DNA from: Pseudomonas sp. C2B4
GTDB taxonomy: Bacteria > Pseudomonadota > Gammaproteobacteria > Pseudomonadales > Pseudomonadaceae
Length of the DNA: 56,236 bases
Direction of reading: 5' to 3'
NCBI RefSeq assembly: GCF_013359695.1
Contig: NZ_JABFMU010000043.1
Span: 1-56,236, forward strand
The position numbers and the translations under genes were made by a program. The notes beneath the pieces were generated by a model. That model worked only from the letters and a program-made list of their open reading frames with translations. It had not been told where the DNA came from and made no database searches. This document shows positions 1 through 7,753 of the stretch, in pieces. Numbering within the stretch: the stretch's first letter is position 1; every line of letters begins with the position of its first letter.

Positions 1-42
1 GGCGTGAACCTTGACGGGTGTCCAAGATTACTTGACCAGTTC

Positions 43-118
43 AGCCTGCTCGCGATGGTGTGTCAGCCAAGACCAATGTGACTGATATACCATCGCGAGC
101 AGGCTCGCTCCTACAGGG
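43..118. repeat. REP pair (partial left unit)
   Basis: Two inverted REP units around CTGCTCGCGATGG and CCATCGCGAGCAGGCTCGCTCC. The left unit lacks its outer GTAGGAGCGA arm. It lies just beyond the 3' end of the OprD-family gene. Confidence 0.85.
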
Positions 119-153
119 GATTGTCGTCTTCCCGAGAACCGTGTTTAAACGGA

Positions 154-1419
154 TTACCACAGCGCCAGCGAATAGGTCACGATCAACCGATTCTCATCAA
201 TATCACTGGAAAAATTGCTCCGCGCGCTGGCGTTCTTCCACTTCACCCCGAGGTTCTTCAACGGCCCGCTCTGGATCACATACCCCAACTCCGAATCCCG
301 CTCCCATTCCTTACCCTGAGAGGTGCGAGTGCGCACGGTCACGTCGTCGCCCGACAGATATCGCGTCATGAAGGTCAGCCCCGGAATGCCCAGCGCGGCA
401 AAGTTGTAGTCATAGCGCGCCTGCCACGAACGCTCATCCTGATTACCGAAATCATTGATCTGCACCAGGTTCACCAGGTAACCATCGGTGCCATTGATGT
501 TGGCAAAACCGGTGTCGCCGCTCATGCGCTGATAACCCAACCCGAACGAGTGACCGCTGGCGCTGTAGGTGAACATCGCACCCAGCGCCGAGTTGTCGAC
601 GTTGCTGCCGCCGTCAGCGAGGCTGCGGGCCCAGCGCAGGTCGGAATTGAGGGTGTGGCCTTCGCTGATCGTCCATTTGTGGTTGAGGGTCAGGTAGTGC
701 TGGCGGTAGATGCCGTCCAGTTCGCCGTAGTGGTAGGCCGTGCTCAGCGACGGCGTCCAGCGATATGTCGCCCCGGCGAAGTCAAAGCGGTCGCTGGTGC
801 TGTGGCGGCCGAGACGGATGTTGCGTGCCACGCCGTTGTAGACCGTCATATCCTCGTTGTCGGAAGAATTGCGCAGTTTGGTCTGGTCGAGGCGGCCGAG
901 GTCCAGGGACAGGTTGTCGATGTCGGCGCTGTTGAGCCAGGCACCGCGAAAAGTTTGCGGCAACAGGCGCGAATCGTTGGCCATCACCACCGGGATTTTC
1001 GGCAGCAGGGTCCCGGCTTTCAGGGTGCTCTTGGCCATGCGCAATTTGCCGGTGGCACCGAGTGCGCCGTACTCGTCCTCGGCGCGCCCGCCCGGCCCGC
1101 GCGCGGTGTTGAGCAGGCCGGTGCCGGTGCGATCCGGCGCGGAATCGAGCTTGATCCCCACCAGGCCGATGGCGTCGAAACCGACACCAACCAAGCCCTC
1201 GGTGTAGCCCGATTCAACCCGCAGGATCAGACCCTGCGCCCATTCCTCGGCCTTGCTCTGGGCCACGCCTGACTGGCGGAAATCGCGATTGAAGTAGTAG
1301 TTGCGCAGCTCCAGGTTGGCTTTGCTGTCCTGGACAATATCGGCGCACGCCGGGTTGAGAACAGTGCTCGCGGCAATGCAGACAGCCAGACTTGAAAGCG
1401 CTGGGAAGGCGTAGTTCAT
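154..1419 (-). CDS. OprD-family outer membrane porin
   Basis: A 421-residue outer-membrane porin of the OprD/OccD-OccK family, which takes up amino acids or aromatic and carboxylic acids by specific diffusion. A signal peptide covers about residues 1-27 (MNYAFPALSSLAVCIAAS, ending ACA-D), and the protein ends in an aromatic-hydrophobic beta-strand (VTYSLALW), as barrels do. The length fits the family. I chose the ATG at 1419: the frame stays open 30 codons further, but only this start is followed by a signal peptide. An AACAATAA motif at 1433-1440 sits just before the start and suggests Hfq/Crc control. A LysR gene is divergent at 1615 and is the likely regulator. The substrate cannot be read from the sequence. 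Confidence 0.9.
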   Translation of the reverse strand: MNYAFPALSSLAVCIAASTVLNPACADIVQDSKANLELRNYYFNRDFRQSGVAQSKAEEWAQGLILRVESGYTEGLVGVGFDAIGLVGIKLDSAPDRTGTGLLNTARGPGGRAEDEYGALGATGKLRMAKSTLKAGTLLPKIPVVMANDSRLLPQTFRGAWLNSADIDNLSLDLGRLDQTKLRNSSDNEDMTVYNGVARNIRLGRHSTSDRFDFAGATYRWTPSLSTAYHYGELDGIYRQHYLTLNHKWTISEGHTLNSDLRWARSLADGGSNVDNSALGAMFTYSASGHSFGLGYQRMSGDTGFANINGTDGYLVNLVQINDFGNQDERSWQARYDYNFAALGIPGLTFMTRYLSGDDVTVRTRTSQGKEWERDSELGYVIQSGPLKNLGVKWKNASARSNFSSDIDENRLIVTYSLALW

Positions 1420-1432
1420 GGACGTGTTTCTC

Positions 1433-1440
1433 TTATTGTT
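1433..1440 (-). promoter_or_regulatory. Hfq/Crc-type CA motif (AACAATAA) before the OprD-family porin
   Basis: On the mRNA strand this is an exact match to AANAANAA, 13 nt upstream of the ATG at 1419. The motif is known as the Hfq/Crc target for carbon catabolite repression in Pseudomonas. Confidence 0.6.
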
Positions 1441-1593
1441 GTCAGGTTCGAACACGCCCCGGACAGGCGCGTGAACATCGATCCTGAAAGCCGGGCCCAC
1501 GCCCGACAATCGAGAAAAACACCCCGCTGCCTTGAGTTTTAATCAAGTGGGTTTAGGCTCTGCTTTACGTACACTGCGCGCCGCACCTCCCAT

Positions 1594-1601
1594 AAGAACA
1601 A
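1594..1601 (+). promoter_or_regulatory. CA motif (AAGAACAA) before LysR gene
   Basis: Exact AANAANAA match, 13 nt upstream of the ATG at 1615, overlapping the purine-rich stretch that would act as ribosome binding site. Confidence 0.5.
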
Positions 1602-1614
1602 GAGCCTGCCCACC

Positions 1615-2520
1615 ATGGATCGTCTGCCACCGCTGAATGCCATCCGCGCATTCGAGTCCGTTGCCCGGCATCTGAGCATCACCCTGGCCGCCGATGAATT
1701 GAACGTCACCCCCGGCGCGGTCAGTCGGCAGATCCGCACGCTGGAAGAATTTCTCAAGCTCGACCTGTTCGTGCGTGGCCACCGCCAGATCACCCTCACC
1801 GCCGCCGGCGAGCAGTACTTTCGCGCGGTGGCGAAAATTGTCGAAGACCTGCGCGGGGCGACGAAAAAACTCATGTCGCCACCGCGCCGCCGCCAACTCA
1901 AGGTGCGCGCCTACACCACCTTTGCCATGCAGTGGCTGATCCCGCGATTGGCGAGTTTCCATGCGCAGAACCCGAAGATCGAAGTGCTGCTGACGGCCTC
2001 GCTGGAGCCGGTGGATTTCTACAAGGAAGACATCGACGCCGCGATCCGCCTGGGTTCCGGCGAGTGGCCCAACTGCAATTGCTACGTGCTCAGCAACAAC
2101 GTGTTGGCCCCGGTGTGCAGCCCGTCGTTGCTGCAACACGGGCCCGGCCTGCAAACCCCCGCCGACATCGCGGGCTACACCATGCTGCACTCCATCGCCC
2201 GCCCCGAAGACTGGCGTTATTGGCTGGAAGCCGCCGGGGTCAGTCGCGAAGTGGATGCCCAGGCCGGCATGTCCTACCAGAGCTCGTCCATGGTGTATGC
2301 CGCTGCGGTCGGCGGCCAGGGTATCGCCATGGCACAGCTGTTTCTGGTCAGCAAGGAGTTGCAGGACGGCAGCCTGATTCGTCCGTTCGAGCAGGTGGTG
2401 GACATGGGCGTGTACACCTACTACCTGCTCACGCCAAGGCATCGCGAGGAAAGCGATGACCTGCGGATTTTCCGCGAGTGGATTCTGGAGCAGGCGCGCA
2501 TCACCGGGGATCAGGCTTGA
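1615..2520 (+). CDS. LysR-family regulator, GcvA-like
   Basis: A 301-residue LysR transcription factor. The N-terminal helix-turn-helix (about 5-65) carries the GcvA-type signature LNAIRAFESVARH followed by TPGAVSRQIRTLEE. The rest is the periplasmic-binding-like effector domain. It is divergent from the OprD-family porin with 195 bp between the starts, and the dehydrogenase at 2614 follows on the same strand, so it plausibly controls one or both. The effector is unknown. A CA motif lies over the ribosome binding region. Confidence 0.92.
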   Translation: MDRLPPLNAIRAFESVARHLSITLAADELNVTPGAVSRQIRTLEEFLKLDLFVRGHRQITLTAAGEQYFRAVAKIVEDLRGATKKLMSPPRRRQLKVRAYTTFAMQWLIPRLASFHAQNPKIEVLLTASLEPVDFYKEDIDAAIRLGSGEWPNCNCYVLSNNVLAPVCSPSLLQHGPGLQTPADIAGYTMLHSIARPEDWRYWLEAAGVSREVDAQAGMSYQSSSMVYAAAVGGQGIAMAQLFLVSKELQDGSLIRPFEQVVDMGVYTYYLLTPRHREESDDLRIFREWILEQARITGDQA

Positions 2521-2591
2521 GATTTACTCAACGCGGGGCTGCATAAAACTGCTTTGTCGGCGTTTGGCCGATGTCCCTAGCATGGGTCTCC

Positions 2592-2599
2592 AACAACAA
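2592..2599 (+). promoter_or_regulatory. CA motif (AACAACAA) before dehydrogenase
   Basis: Exact AANAANAA match directly before the AAGGAG ribosome binding site at 2601 and 14 nt from the ATG at 2614. Confidence 0.6.
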
Positions 2600-2613
2600 A
2601 AAGGAGACCCGCC

Positions 2614-3507
2614 ATGACCGCTTCCATCGGCTTTATCGGCCTCGGTGCCATGGGCCAGAAAATGGCCCGGCACCTGCTCGAAAACGGTTTCGACCTGTGC
2701 CTGTTCGACCCCAATCCGGCGGCCCTTGCGCCGTTGCTGGCCCGTGGTGCGCGCAGCTTCGCGACACCGCGTGAAGTGGCCGACCATGCGCAAATCGTGC
2801 TGGTTTGCGTGCCCACCCCGGACATCGTCGAGCGGGTGGTACTGGGTGCTGACGGGGTGATCCACGGCCAGCAGATCAACATCCTCGTCGACCACTCCAC
2901 CACCGGCCCGAGCCTGGCCCGACGGCTGCACGCCGAGTTGGCCGAGCGAGGCATCGACGCCCTTGATGCGCCGCTGGCCGGTGGTGTGGCCGGTGCGCAG
3001 AACGGCACCTTGTCGGTGATGGTCGGTGGTGATCGCGGCGCCTATGAGCGCTGCGTGCCGGTGTTTGCGGCGTTCGGCAAAAAGGTCGAACACATCGGCA
3101 CGGACCCGGGACTGGGCCAGACGCTGAAACTGGTCAACAACATGATCGTCGCCGCCACGCTGGTGGCCACCAGTGAAGCCATGCTGTTCGGGGTCAAGGC
3201 CGGGCTGGATGCGCGGCAGATGGTCGAGATGCTCAACGCCAGCACGGCGCGCAGTTTCACCAGCGAACAGATCCTGGCCAGGACGGTGATGCACCGCGAG
3301 TTCGATTTCGGCTTTCGCCTGGATCTGATGCGCAAGGATGTGCGGCTGTTCCTGGCCGAAGCGGAAACTGCCGGGGCGCCGGCGTTTACCGGTTCGGTGG
3401 TGAAGCAGTTTTTTGATCAGGCGTTGAGCGAGGGCGACCCGGCACGGGACATGACCCATGTGGTGGAGGTGTTGGAGCGGTTGGCCGGGGTCACACTGCA
3501 AGGCTGA
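2614..3507 (+). CDS. 3-hydroxyisobutyrate dehydrogenase-family NAD(P) oxidoreductase
   Basis: A 297-residue cytosolic beta-hydroxyacid dehydrogenase, the family that oxidises 3-hydroxyisobutyrate or reduces tartronate semialdehyde. The Rossmann motif GFIGLGAMG is at 6-14, the substrate-binding stretch DHSTTGP and DAPLAGGVAGA follow, and the catalytic lysine is K172 in LKLVNNM, with N176 behind it. The ribosome binding site AAGGAG and the CA motif fix the start. It lies 93 bp after the LysR gene on the same strand. Valine catabolism genes are absent nearby, so the exact hydroxyacid is open. Confidence 0.9.
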   Translation: MTASIGFIGLGAMGQKMARHLLENGFDLCLFDPNPAALAPLLARGARSFATPREVADHAQIVLVCVPTPDIVERVVLGADGVIHGQQINILVDHSTTGPSLARRLHAELAERGIDALDAPLAGGVAGAQNGTLSVMVGGDRGAYERCVPVFAAFGKKVEHIGTDPGLGQTLKLVNNMIVAATLVATSEAMLFGVKAGLDARQMVEMLNASTARSFTSEQILARTVMHREFDFGFRLDLMRKDVRLFLAEAETAGAPAFTGSVVKQFFDQALSEGDPARDMTHVVEVLERLAGVTLQG

Positions 3508-3522
3508 AACCCGGTGCTGCAC

Positions 3523-3616
3523 CTGTGGGAGCGAGCCTGCTCGCGAAGAGGGCGGGTCAGTCAACATTGATGGTGCCTGACACTCCGCCTTCGCGAGCAA
3601 GCCCGCTCCCACAGGG
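3523..3616. repeat. REP pair
   Basis: CTGTGGGAGCGAGCCTGCTCGCGAA unit and its inverted partner with about 45 bp between them, following the dehydrogenase gene. Confidence 0.95.
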
Positions 3617-3658
3617 GATCTGTGTCGTACATAAGATTTGTGTGCGCTGAAGATCAAA

Positions 3659-3751
3659 TGTGGGAGCGAGCCTGCTCGCGAAGAGGGAGTGTCAGTTGGC
3701 ATTGGTGGCGCCTGACACTGCGCTTTCGCGAGCAGGCTCGCTCCCACAGGG
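3659..3751. repeat. REP pair
   Basis: Second REP pair, about 43 bp after the previous one and very similar to it in both arms and inner spacer (GAGTGTCAGT...CTGACACT), so probably a local duplication. Confidence 0.95.
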
Positions 3752-3940
3752 GATCTGCGTTGTGCATGGATTTTGTATTCACTGAACGTCATGTGTAAGG
3801 GCTTGTTTAACGGCTGTCGGCGTTACTTGATGAAAGCTACATCGCCTTGCGTCATTACCTACGGTTACGCCAGAATTCGCCGGCTTGTGCGCCTTGGGGC
3901 CGGGTTTTATCGTTCGCCGGTCGCTGATAACAACAGCGAT

Positions 3941-4087
3941 CGGGTTTGGTAGCCCGGCTTTTTCAGGTGCGCAACGCCACTATGGTGGTCATGCGCAGGG
4001 CGTCTTCGGACGCGCCGGGTTCCTGGACCGGTCTACCAACCTGTGTATGGCCACCACCCATTCGTTTGGTAGCGAAGGGTGATGACT
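3941..4087 (+). ncRNA. Structured leader RNA, C4-antisense-like, before DUF6124-like gene
   Basis: This stretch has several mutually exclusive pairings. GGTTTGGTAG (3943-3952) can pair with CTACCAACC (4033-4041), and a second identical 9-mer GTTTGGTAG (4064-4072) can pair with the same segment. TGGTGGTC (3983-3990) pairs with GGCCACCA (4049-4056). GCGTCTTCGGACGC (4000-4013) is a perfect UUCG tetraloop hairpin. CACCC/TTCG (4055-4064) pairs with CGAA/GGGTG (4073-4081), placing the second 9-mer in the loop. It ends about 15 bases before the ribosome binding site at 4103. The layout resembles phage C4 antisense RNAs, but that assignment is inference. Confidence 0.55.
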
Positions 4088-4114
4088 CCTCATTCATATC
4101 CAGGAGCCTCATCT

Positions 4115-4399
4115 ATGTTCAAACCAACCCCCAACCCGCCAGAATCCGATCCCACCGCCACCATCATGGCCACGCCGCACAAACCCTCCACGATGTTCAC
4201 CATCAACCCCGACATCGACACCGAAACCCTGCTGGCTCACGCCTGCGAATCGCTGGCCTCGGCCAATGTCATGGCCAATGATCTGGCGGGTTTTCTGGAG
4301 GGCACGCATCGCAACACACTGCTGGGGATTGCCCAGGTCATCATGCTCGGCGAGCTGGCGGTGAACCGGGCGCTGGATCGACTTGATCCAACTGAATAA
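4115..4399 (+). CDS. Small DUF6124-like protein
   Basis: A 94-residue protein of unknown function. The N-terminus (MFKPTPNPPESDP) and the core (MFTINPDIDTETLLAHACESLASA) match a small soluble family that Pseudomonas genomes carry in several copies, annotated DUF6124; the family name is from memory. No signal peptide or membrane segment is visible. An upstream in-frame start exists at 4079, but the ATG at 4115 has AGGAG at 4103-4107. The gene sits directly behind the structured leader, so its expression is probably set by RNA folding. Confidence 0.8.
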   Translation: MFKPTPNPPESDPTATIMATPHKPSTMFTINPDIDTETLLAHACESLASANVMANDLAGFLEGTHRNTLLGIAQVIMLGELAVNRALDRLDPTE

Positions 4400-4410
4400 C
4401 CACTCCCCCC

Positions 4411-4501
4411 TGTGGGAGCGAGCCTGCTCGCGAAAGCGGTGTGTCAGGCACTAAAATTGTCGGCTGACATGACGCCTTCGCGAGCAGGCTCGCTCCCACA
4501 G
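4411..4501. repeat. REP pair
   Basis: Inverted REP units with the usual GCGAAAGCGGTGTGTCAGGCA type spacer, following the DUF6124-like gene. Confidence 0.95.
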
Positions 4502-4644
4502 TGAATGCATTTCAGTAGACAGTACTTTGGTGACCAAGCTGCCCATCATTTGATTTTTTCTCAACCCACCCCGGTTTTTATCTCGTTTGTCGGCCCCCCT
4601 GCCCCTGCCCGACCATGACCTCCAGAGCTCGCTCGCGAGCCCAT

Positions 4645-4652
4645 AACAACAG
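4645..4652 (+). promoter_or_regulatory. Near-match CA motif (AACAACAG) at ribosome binding site of acyl-CoA operon
   Basis: Seven of eight positions match AANAANAA and the motif runs into the AGGAGG ribosome binding site at 4651-4656 of the first operon gene. Confidence 0.4.
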
Positions 4653-4661
4653 GAGGTCATC

Positions 4662-5012
4662 ATGAGTTCTTCCACGCCCGTCTGGGCTGCCACCACGCCG
4701 CCGAAGCTGCTCGCTTCGCGCCATCGTCGCAGCGGCGAAATTTTCTTTCCTGCGGTCACTGCCGAGTCGCCCCTGAGCGCTGAATTCGACGACACCGTGC
4801 TCGACACCGAAGGCCAGGTCTACAGCTTCACCATCATGCACCCCAGCCCGAAAAGCGGCCTGCCGCCGTTCGTGCTGGCCTACGTCGACCTGCCCGGCCC
4901 GGTACGCCTGTTCGGTCGCCTGACCGGCCGCGCCGCCATCGGCGAACAATGCCGGGTGATTGCCCACGAGACCTACGGCTACATCTTCCAATCCCTGGAG
5001 GCACGTCCATGA
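4662..5012 (+). CDS. OB-fold (DUF35-type) partner of thiolase, zinc ribbon lost
   Basis: A 116-residue protein of the ChsH2/DUF35 type that pairs with thiolases or hydratases acting on acyl-CoAs. The OB-fold half is clear (GQVYSFTIMHPSP...VLAYVDLPG...LFGRLTG...AIGEQCRV). The usual N-terminal rubredoxin-like zinc ribbon is degenerate: where the family has GSRCxxCGxxxFPP this protein has ASRHRRSGEIFFPA, so no CxxC pair remains. It overlaps the next gene by four bases (ATGA), typical of subunits made together. AGGAGG at 4651 supports the start. Confidence 0.85.
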   Translation: MSSSTPVWAATTPPKLLASRHRRSGEIFFPAVTAESPLSAEFDDTVLDTEGQVYSFTIMHPSPKSGLPPFVLAYVDLPGPVRLFGRLTGRAAIGEQCRVIAHETYGYIFQSLEARP

Positions 5013-6154
5013 GCCAGATGCATGTAATGGGCGGCGCGATGACCGTCTTCGGCCGTCACCCCGGCGTCATGGCGCCTGAGCTGGCGCAGCGGGCGATCCT
5101 CGATGCAGTGGCCGACGCCGGCCTGCAACTGGCGGACATCCAGGCGGTGTACTGCGCCAACGTGCTGGGCGGGATGATTCTCGGCCAGGTGATCCTGCGC
5201 GACCTGGGCCTCAAAGGCATCCCGGTCTACAACATCGAAAACGCCTGCGCCAGCGGCGCCACCGCCGTGCACCTGGCCCGCCACGCCTTGCTTGCCGGCC
5301 AGTACGAGCGGGTACTGGTGTTCGGCATCGAGCAACTCACCGCCCTCGGTGGCGGCATGATCCCGATGCAGCGCAACGACCGCATGACCGATCTGTACGC
5401 CACCGCCGGCATGGTCCTGCCTGCGGTCTACGCCATGCGCGGCACCCGCTTCCTCCACGAGCGTGATGCCAAACCCGCCGACCTCGCCGCCGTGGCGGTG
5501 AAGAACCGTCGTCACGGTTCACTCAACCCCTACGCCCAACAACGTACTGAAGTGACGCTGGAAGAAGTGCTGGCCTCGCGGATGATCGCCGACCCGCTGA
5601 CCCTGCTGCAGTGCTGCCCGTCGCAAGTGGACGGCGCCGCCGCGCTGGTGTTGGGCAACAAGCCAGGCCCGCACGGCAAAGACGTAAAAGTGCTGGGTTC
5701 GATCATCGTCTCCGGCCTGCGCGAAGGTGGTGACGAGGACATCCTCGACGCGGAAATCACCGCCCGCGCCGCACGCCAGGCCTACGAGCAGGCCGGCGTT
5801 GCACCGAGCGATATCGGTGTGGTCGAGCTGCACGACGCCTTCACCATTGCCGAGCTGTTGTATTACGAAGCCCTGGGTCTGGCAGCACCCGGCGAAGCCG
5901 TGGCCTTGCTGCATTCCGGCGCGACGGCCATCGGCGGCCGGGTGCCGGTCAACCCGAGCGGCGGCTTGCTGGCCAAGGGGCATCCACTGGGCGCCACGGG
6001 CGTCGCACAGATGGTCGAGTTGTTCTGGCAACTGCAAGGCCGCGCCGGCGACCGCCAAGCGGGCACCCCGCGCCTGGGCCTGGCGCAATGCACCGGTGGC
6101 GGCATCGCCGGGGTCGACCATGCGGCGTCCGCCGTGCACATCCTCGGAGTCTGA
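5009..6154 (+). CDS. Thiolase-family acyl-CoA acetyltransferase (SCPx-type)
   Basis: A 381-residue thiolase-superfamily enzyme, expected to cleave a 3-oxoacyl-CoA to acetyl- or propionyl-CoA. The nucleophilic cysteine is C80 in IENACASGA, the histidine motif is HDAFTIAE, and the C-terminus has NPSGGLLAKGHPLGATG and the second cysteine in AQCTGGG. The start at 5009 overlaps the OB-fold gene by ATGA and has CTGGAG at 4995; the frame extends 20 codons upstream, but that would bury the previous gene's end. The SCP2/SCPx-like branch normally needs a DUF35 partner, which is what lies upstream. Confidence 0.9.
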   Translation: MSQMHVMGGAMTVFGRHPGVMAPELAQRAILDAVADAGLQLADIQAVYCANVLGGMILGQVILRDLGLKGIPVYNIENACASGATAVHLARHALLAGQYERVLVFGIEQLTALGGGMIPMQRNDRMTDLYATAGMVLPAVYAMRGTRFLHERDAKPADLAAVAVKNRRHGSLNPYAQQRTEVTLEEVLASRMIADPLTLLQCCPSQVDGAAALVLGNKPGPHGKDVKVLGSIIVSGLREGGDEDILDAEITARAARQAYEQAGVAPSDIGVVELHDAFTIAELLYYEALGLAAPGEAVALLHSGATAIGGRVPVNPSGGLLAKGHPLGATGVAQMVELFWQLQGRAGDRQAGTPRLGLAQCTGGGIAGVDHAASAVHILGV

Positions 6155-6158
6155 AGCC

Positions 6159-6917
6159 ATGAACAACTTTTCTATCGGCCAGGTCGCTGTCGTCACCGGC
6201 GCGGCCCGTGGCATTGGTCTGGCCATTGCGCAGCGTCTGGCGCAACAAGGTGTGTTCGTTTACCTGTTGGACCGCGACGAACAGGCGCTGAACAACAGCG
6301 TCGACACGCTGCAATCCGCAGACCTGGACGTCGCCGGCATCGCCCTCGACCTCACCGAAGGTGAAGCGGTGAACGCCGCTTTCACGCAGATACGCGAGGC
6401 GCACAATCGCCTGGACTTTCTGGTGAACAACGCTGGTGTGGTCCGCGACAAACGCTTCCTCACCATGACCGAACAGGACTGGGACCTGGTGGTGGACACC
6501 AACCTGCGGGCGCAATTCCTGTGCTGCAAGGCCGCCCTGCCGTTGATGCTGGAGAACAGCTTCGGACGCATCGTCAACATGTCGTCCCGGGCCTGGCTCG
6601 GCGGTTTCGGCCAGGCCAACTATTCGGCGGCCAAGGGTGGCGTCGTCAGCCTGACCCGCAGCCTGGCCATCGAATTCGCCGCCAAGGGCATCACCGTCAA
6701 CGCCATCGCCCCGGGTATCGTCGACACGCCGCTGTTCCAGAGTTTCGCCCCCGAGGTGCAGGCCAGGCTCAAGGACACCGTGCCGGTCAAACGCATCGGC
6801 ACGCCGGACGACATCGCCAACGCCGTGGAATTTTTCCTCGCCCCGGCCAGCAGCTACGTCACCGGGCAAACCCTCTACGTGTGCGGCGGGCGCAGCCTGT
6901 CCTCGGCCAGTGTGTGA
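6159..6917 (+). CDS. Short-chain dehydrogenase/reductase (FabG-like)
   Basis: A 252-residue classical SDR. It has the cofactor motif TGAARGIG near the N-terminus, NNAG, and the catalytic Ser...Tyr...Lys in NMSSRAWLGGFGQANYSAAKGG. In this operon it probably oxidises a 3-hydroxyacyl-CoA to the 3-oxoacyl-CoA cleaved by the thiolase, or reduces in the opposite sense. It starts five bases after the thiolase stop and is cotranscribed. Confidence 0.9.
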   Translation: MNNFSIGQVAVVTGAARGIGLAIAQRLAQQGVFVYLLDRDEQALNNSVDTLQSADLDVAGIALDLTEGEAVNAAFTQIREAHNRLDFLVNNAGVVRDKRFLTMTEQDWDLVVDTNLRAQFLCCKAALPLMLENSFGRIVNMSSRAWLGGFGQANYSAAKGGVVSLTRSLAIEFAAKGITVNAIAPGIVDTPLFQSFAPEVQARLKDTVPVKRIGTPDDIANAVEFFLAPASSYVTGQTLYVCGGRSLSSASV

Positions 6918-6927
6918 GGGCCATGCC

Positions 6928-7734
6928 ATGACCGTCACTTTCGAAACCTTCGGTGCCGTCGCGCTGATCACCCTCGACCGGCCGCAGACGCTCAACGCCC
7001 TGGATCTGGACTCGCTCCACGCCCTGCGCGGCCATTTGCTGGAGGTGCGCGACCGTCGTGACCTGCGCGCGGCGGTGATCACCGGCAGTGGCGAGCGGGC
7101 GTTCTGCGTCGGCGCCGATCTGAAGAGCACCCGCGATTCGAAGGCCTCCTACGCCGAGGCACTGTTTCTGGCCAATGAATCGGCGGCGGATGCGGGGCTG
7201 TATATCCGGCTGATGGACCTCACCGATCTGGACCTGCACAAGCCCCTGATCGCGGCGATCAACGGCCACTGCCTCGGCGGCGGGCTGGAACTGGCGCTGC
7301 AATGCGACCTGCGCATCGCAAGCTCCAGCGCCACCTTCGGCTTGCCGGAAGCAGTGGTCGGCTCGATTCCGGCGGTCAGCGGCCTGCATCGTTTGATGCG
7401 CGCCGTGCCCCCGGCCCACGCCCTGCAAATGGCCCTGACCGGTGCGCGCATCGATGCCGCGCGCGCCGAGTCCATCGGTTTGATCTCCGAGCGTCTGGCT
7501 AACCGCGAAGCCCTGCTACAACGCGCGCTGGAACTGGCGCAATTGATTGCCCGGCAAGCGCCGCTGGCGATCCAGGCCCTGCAAACCCTGGCGCGCAGCA
7601 CCGCGCACCTGAGCGACCGCGAGGCCCAGCGCCTGACCGAACTCTACTGGGGCGTGCTGCGCGACACCGAAGACCGCATCGAAGGCCGCCAGGCTTTCGC
7701 CGAAAAACGCGCTCCACAGTACAAGGGCCGCTGA
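6928..7734 (+). CDS. Enoyl-CoA hydratase/isomerase
   Basis: A 268-residue crotonase-fold enzyme that hydrates enoyl-CoA thioesters. The crotonase motifs are clear: LDRPQTLNALD, the oxyanion-hole stretch AFCVGADLK, and NGHCLGGGLELALQCDLRIA followed by FGLPE. The glutamates usual for hydration are partly replaced: SSATFGLPEAVVGSIPAVSG keeps the first Glu, but the second region reads VVGSIPA, so isomerase or another crotonase chemistry is possible. The ATG at 6928 follows a GAGGG; a GTG at 6910 overlapping the SDR is an alternative. Confidence 0.9.
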   Translation: MTVTFETFGAVALITLDRPQTLNALDLDSLHALRGHLLEVRDRRDLRAAVITGSGERAFCVGADLKSTRDSKASYAEALFLANESAADAGLYIRLMDLTDLDLHKPLIAAINGHCLGGGLELALQCDLRIASSSATFGLPEAVVGSIPAVSGLHRLMRAVPPAHALQMALTGARIDAARAESIGLISERLANREALLQRALELAQLIARQAPLAIQALQTLARSTAHLSDREAQRLTELYWGVLRDTEDRIEGRQAFAEKRAPQYKGR

Positions 7735-7753
7735 GCGGTCCGAGGAGGCGAAG

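Noticed and set aside
3523..3751. CRISPR array from evenly placed REP units
   Set aside because: The units are inverted pairs scattered over the window, with no fixed spacer length and no cas genes.
4625..4640. GAGCTCGCTCGCGAGC palindrome as operator of the acyl-CoA operon
   Set aside because: It can be explained as a fragment of a REP arm; no second copy or regulator gene supports it.
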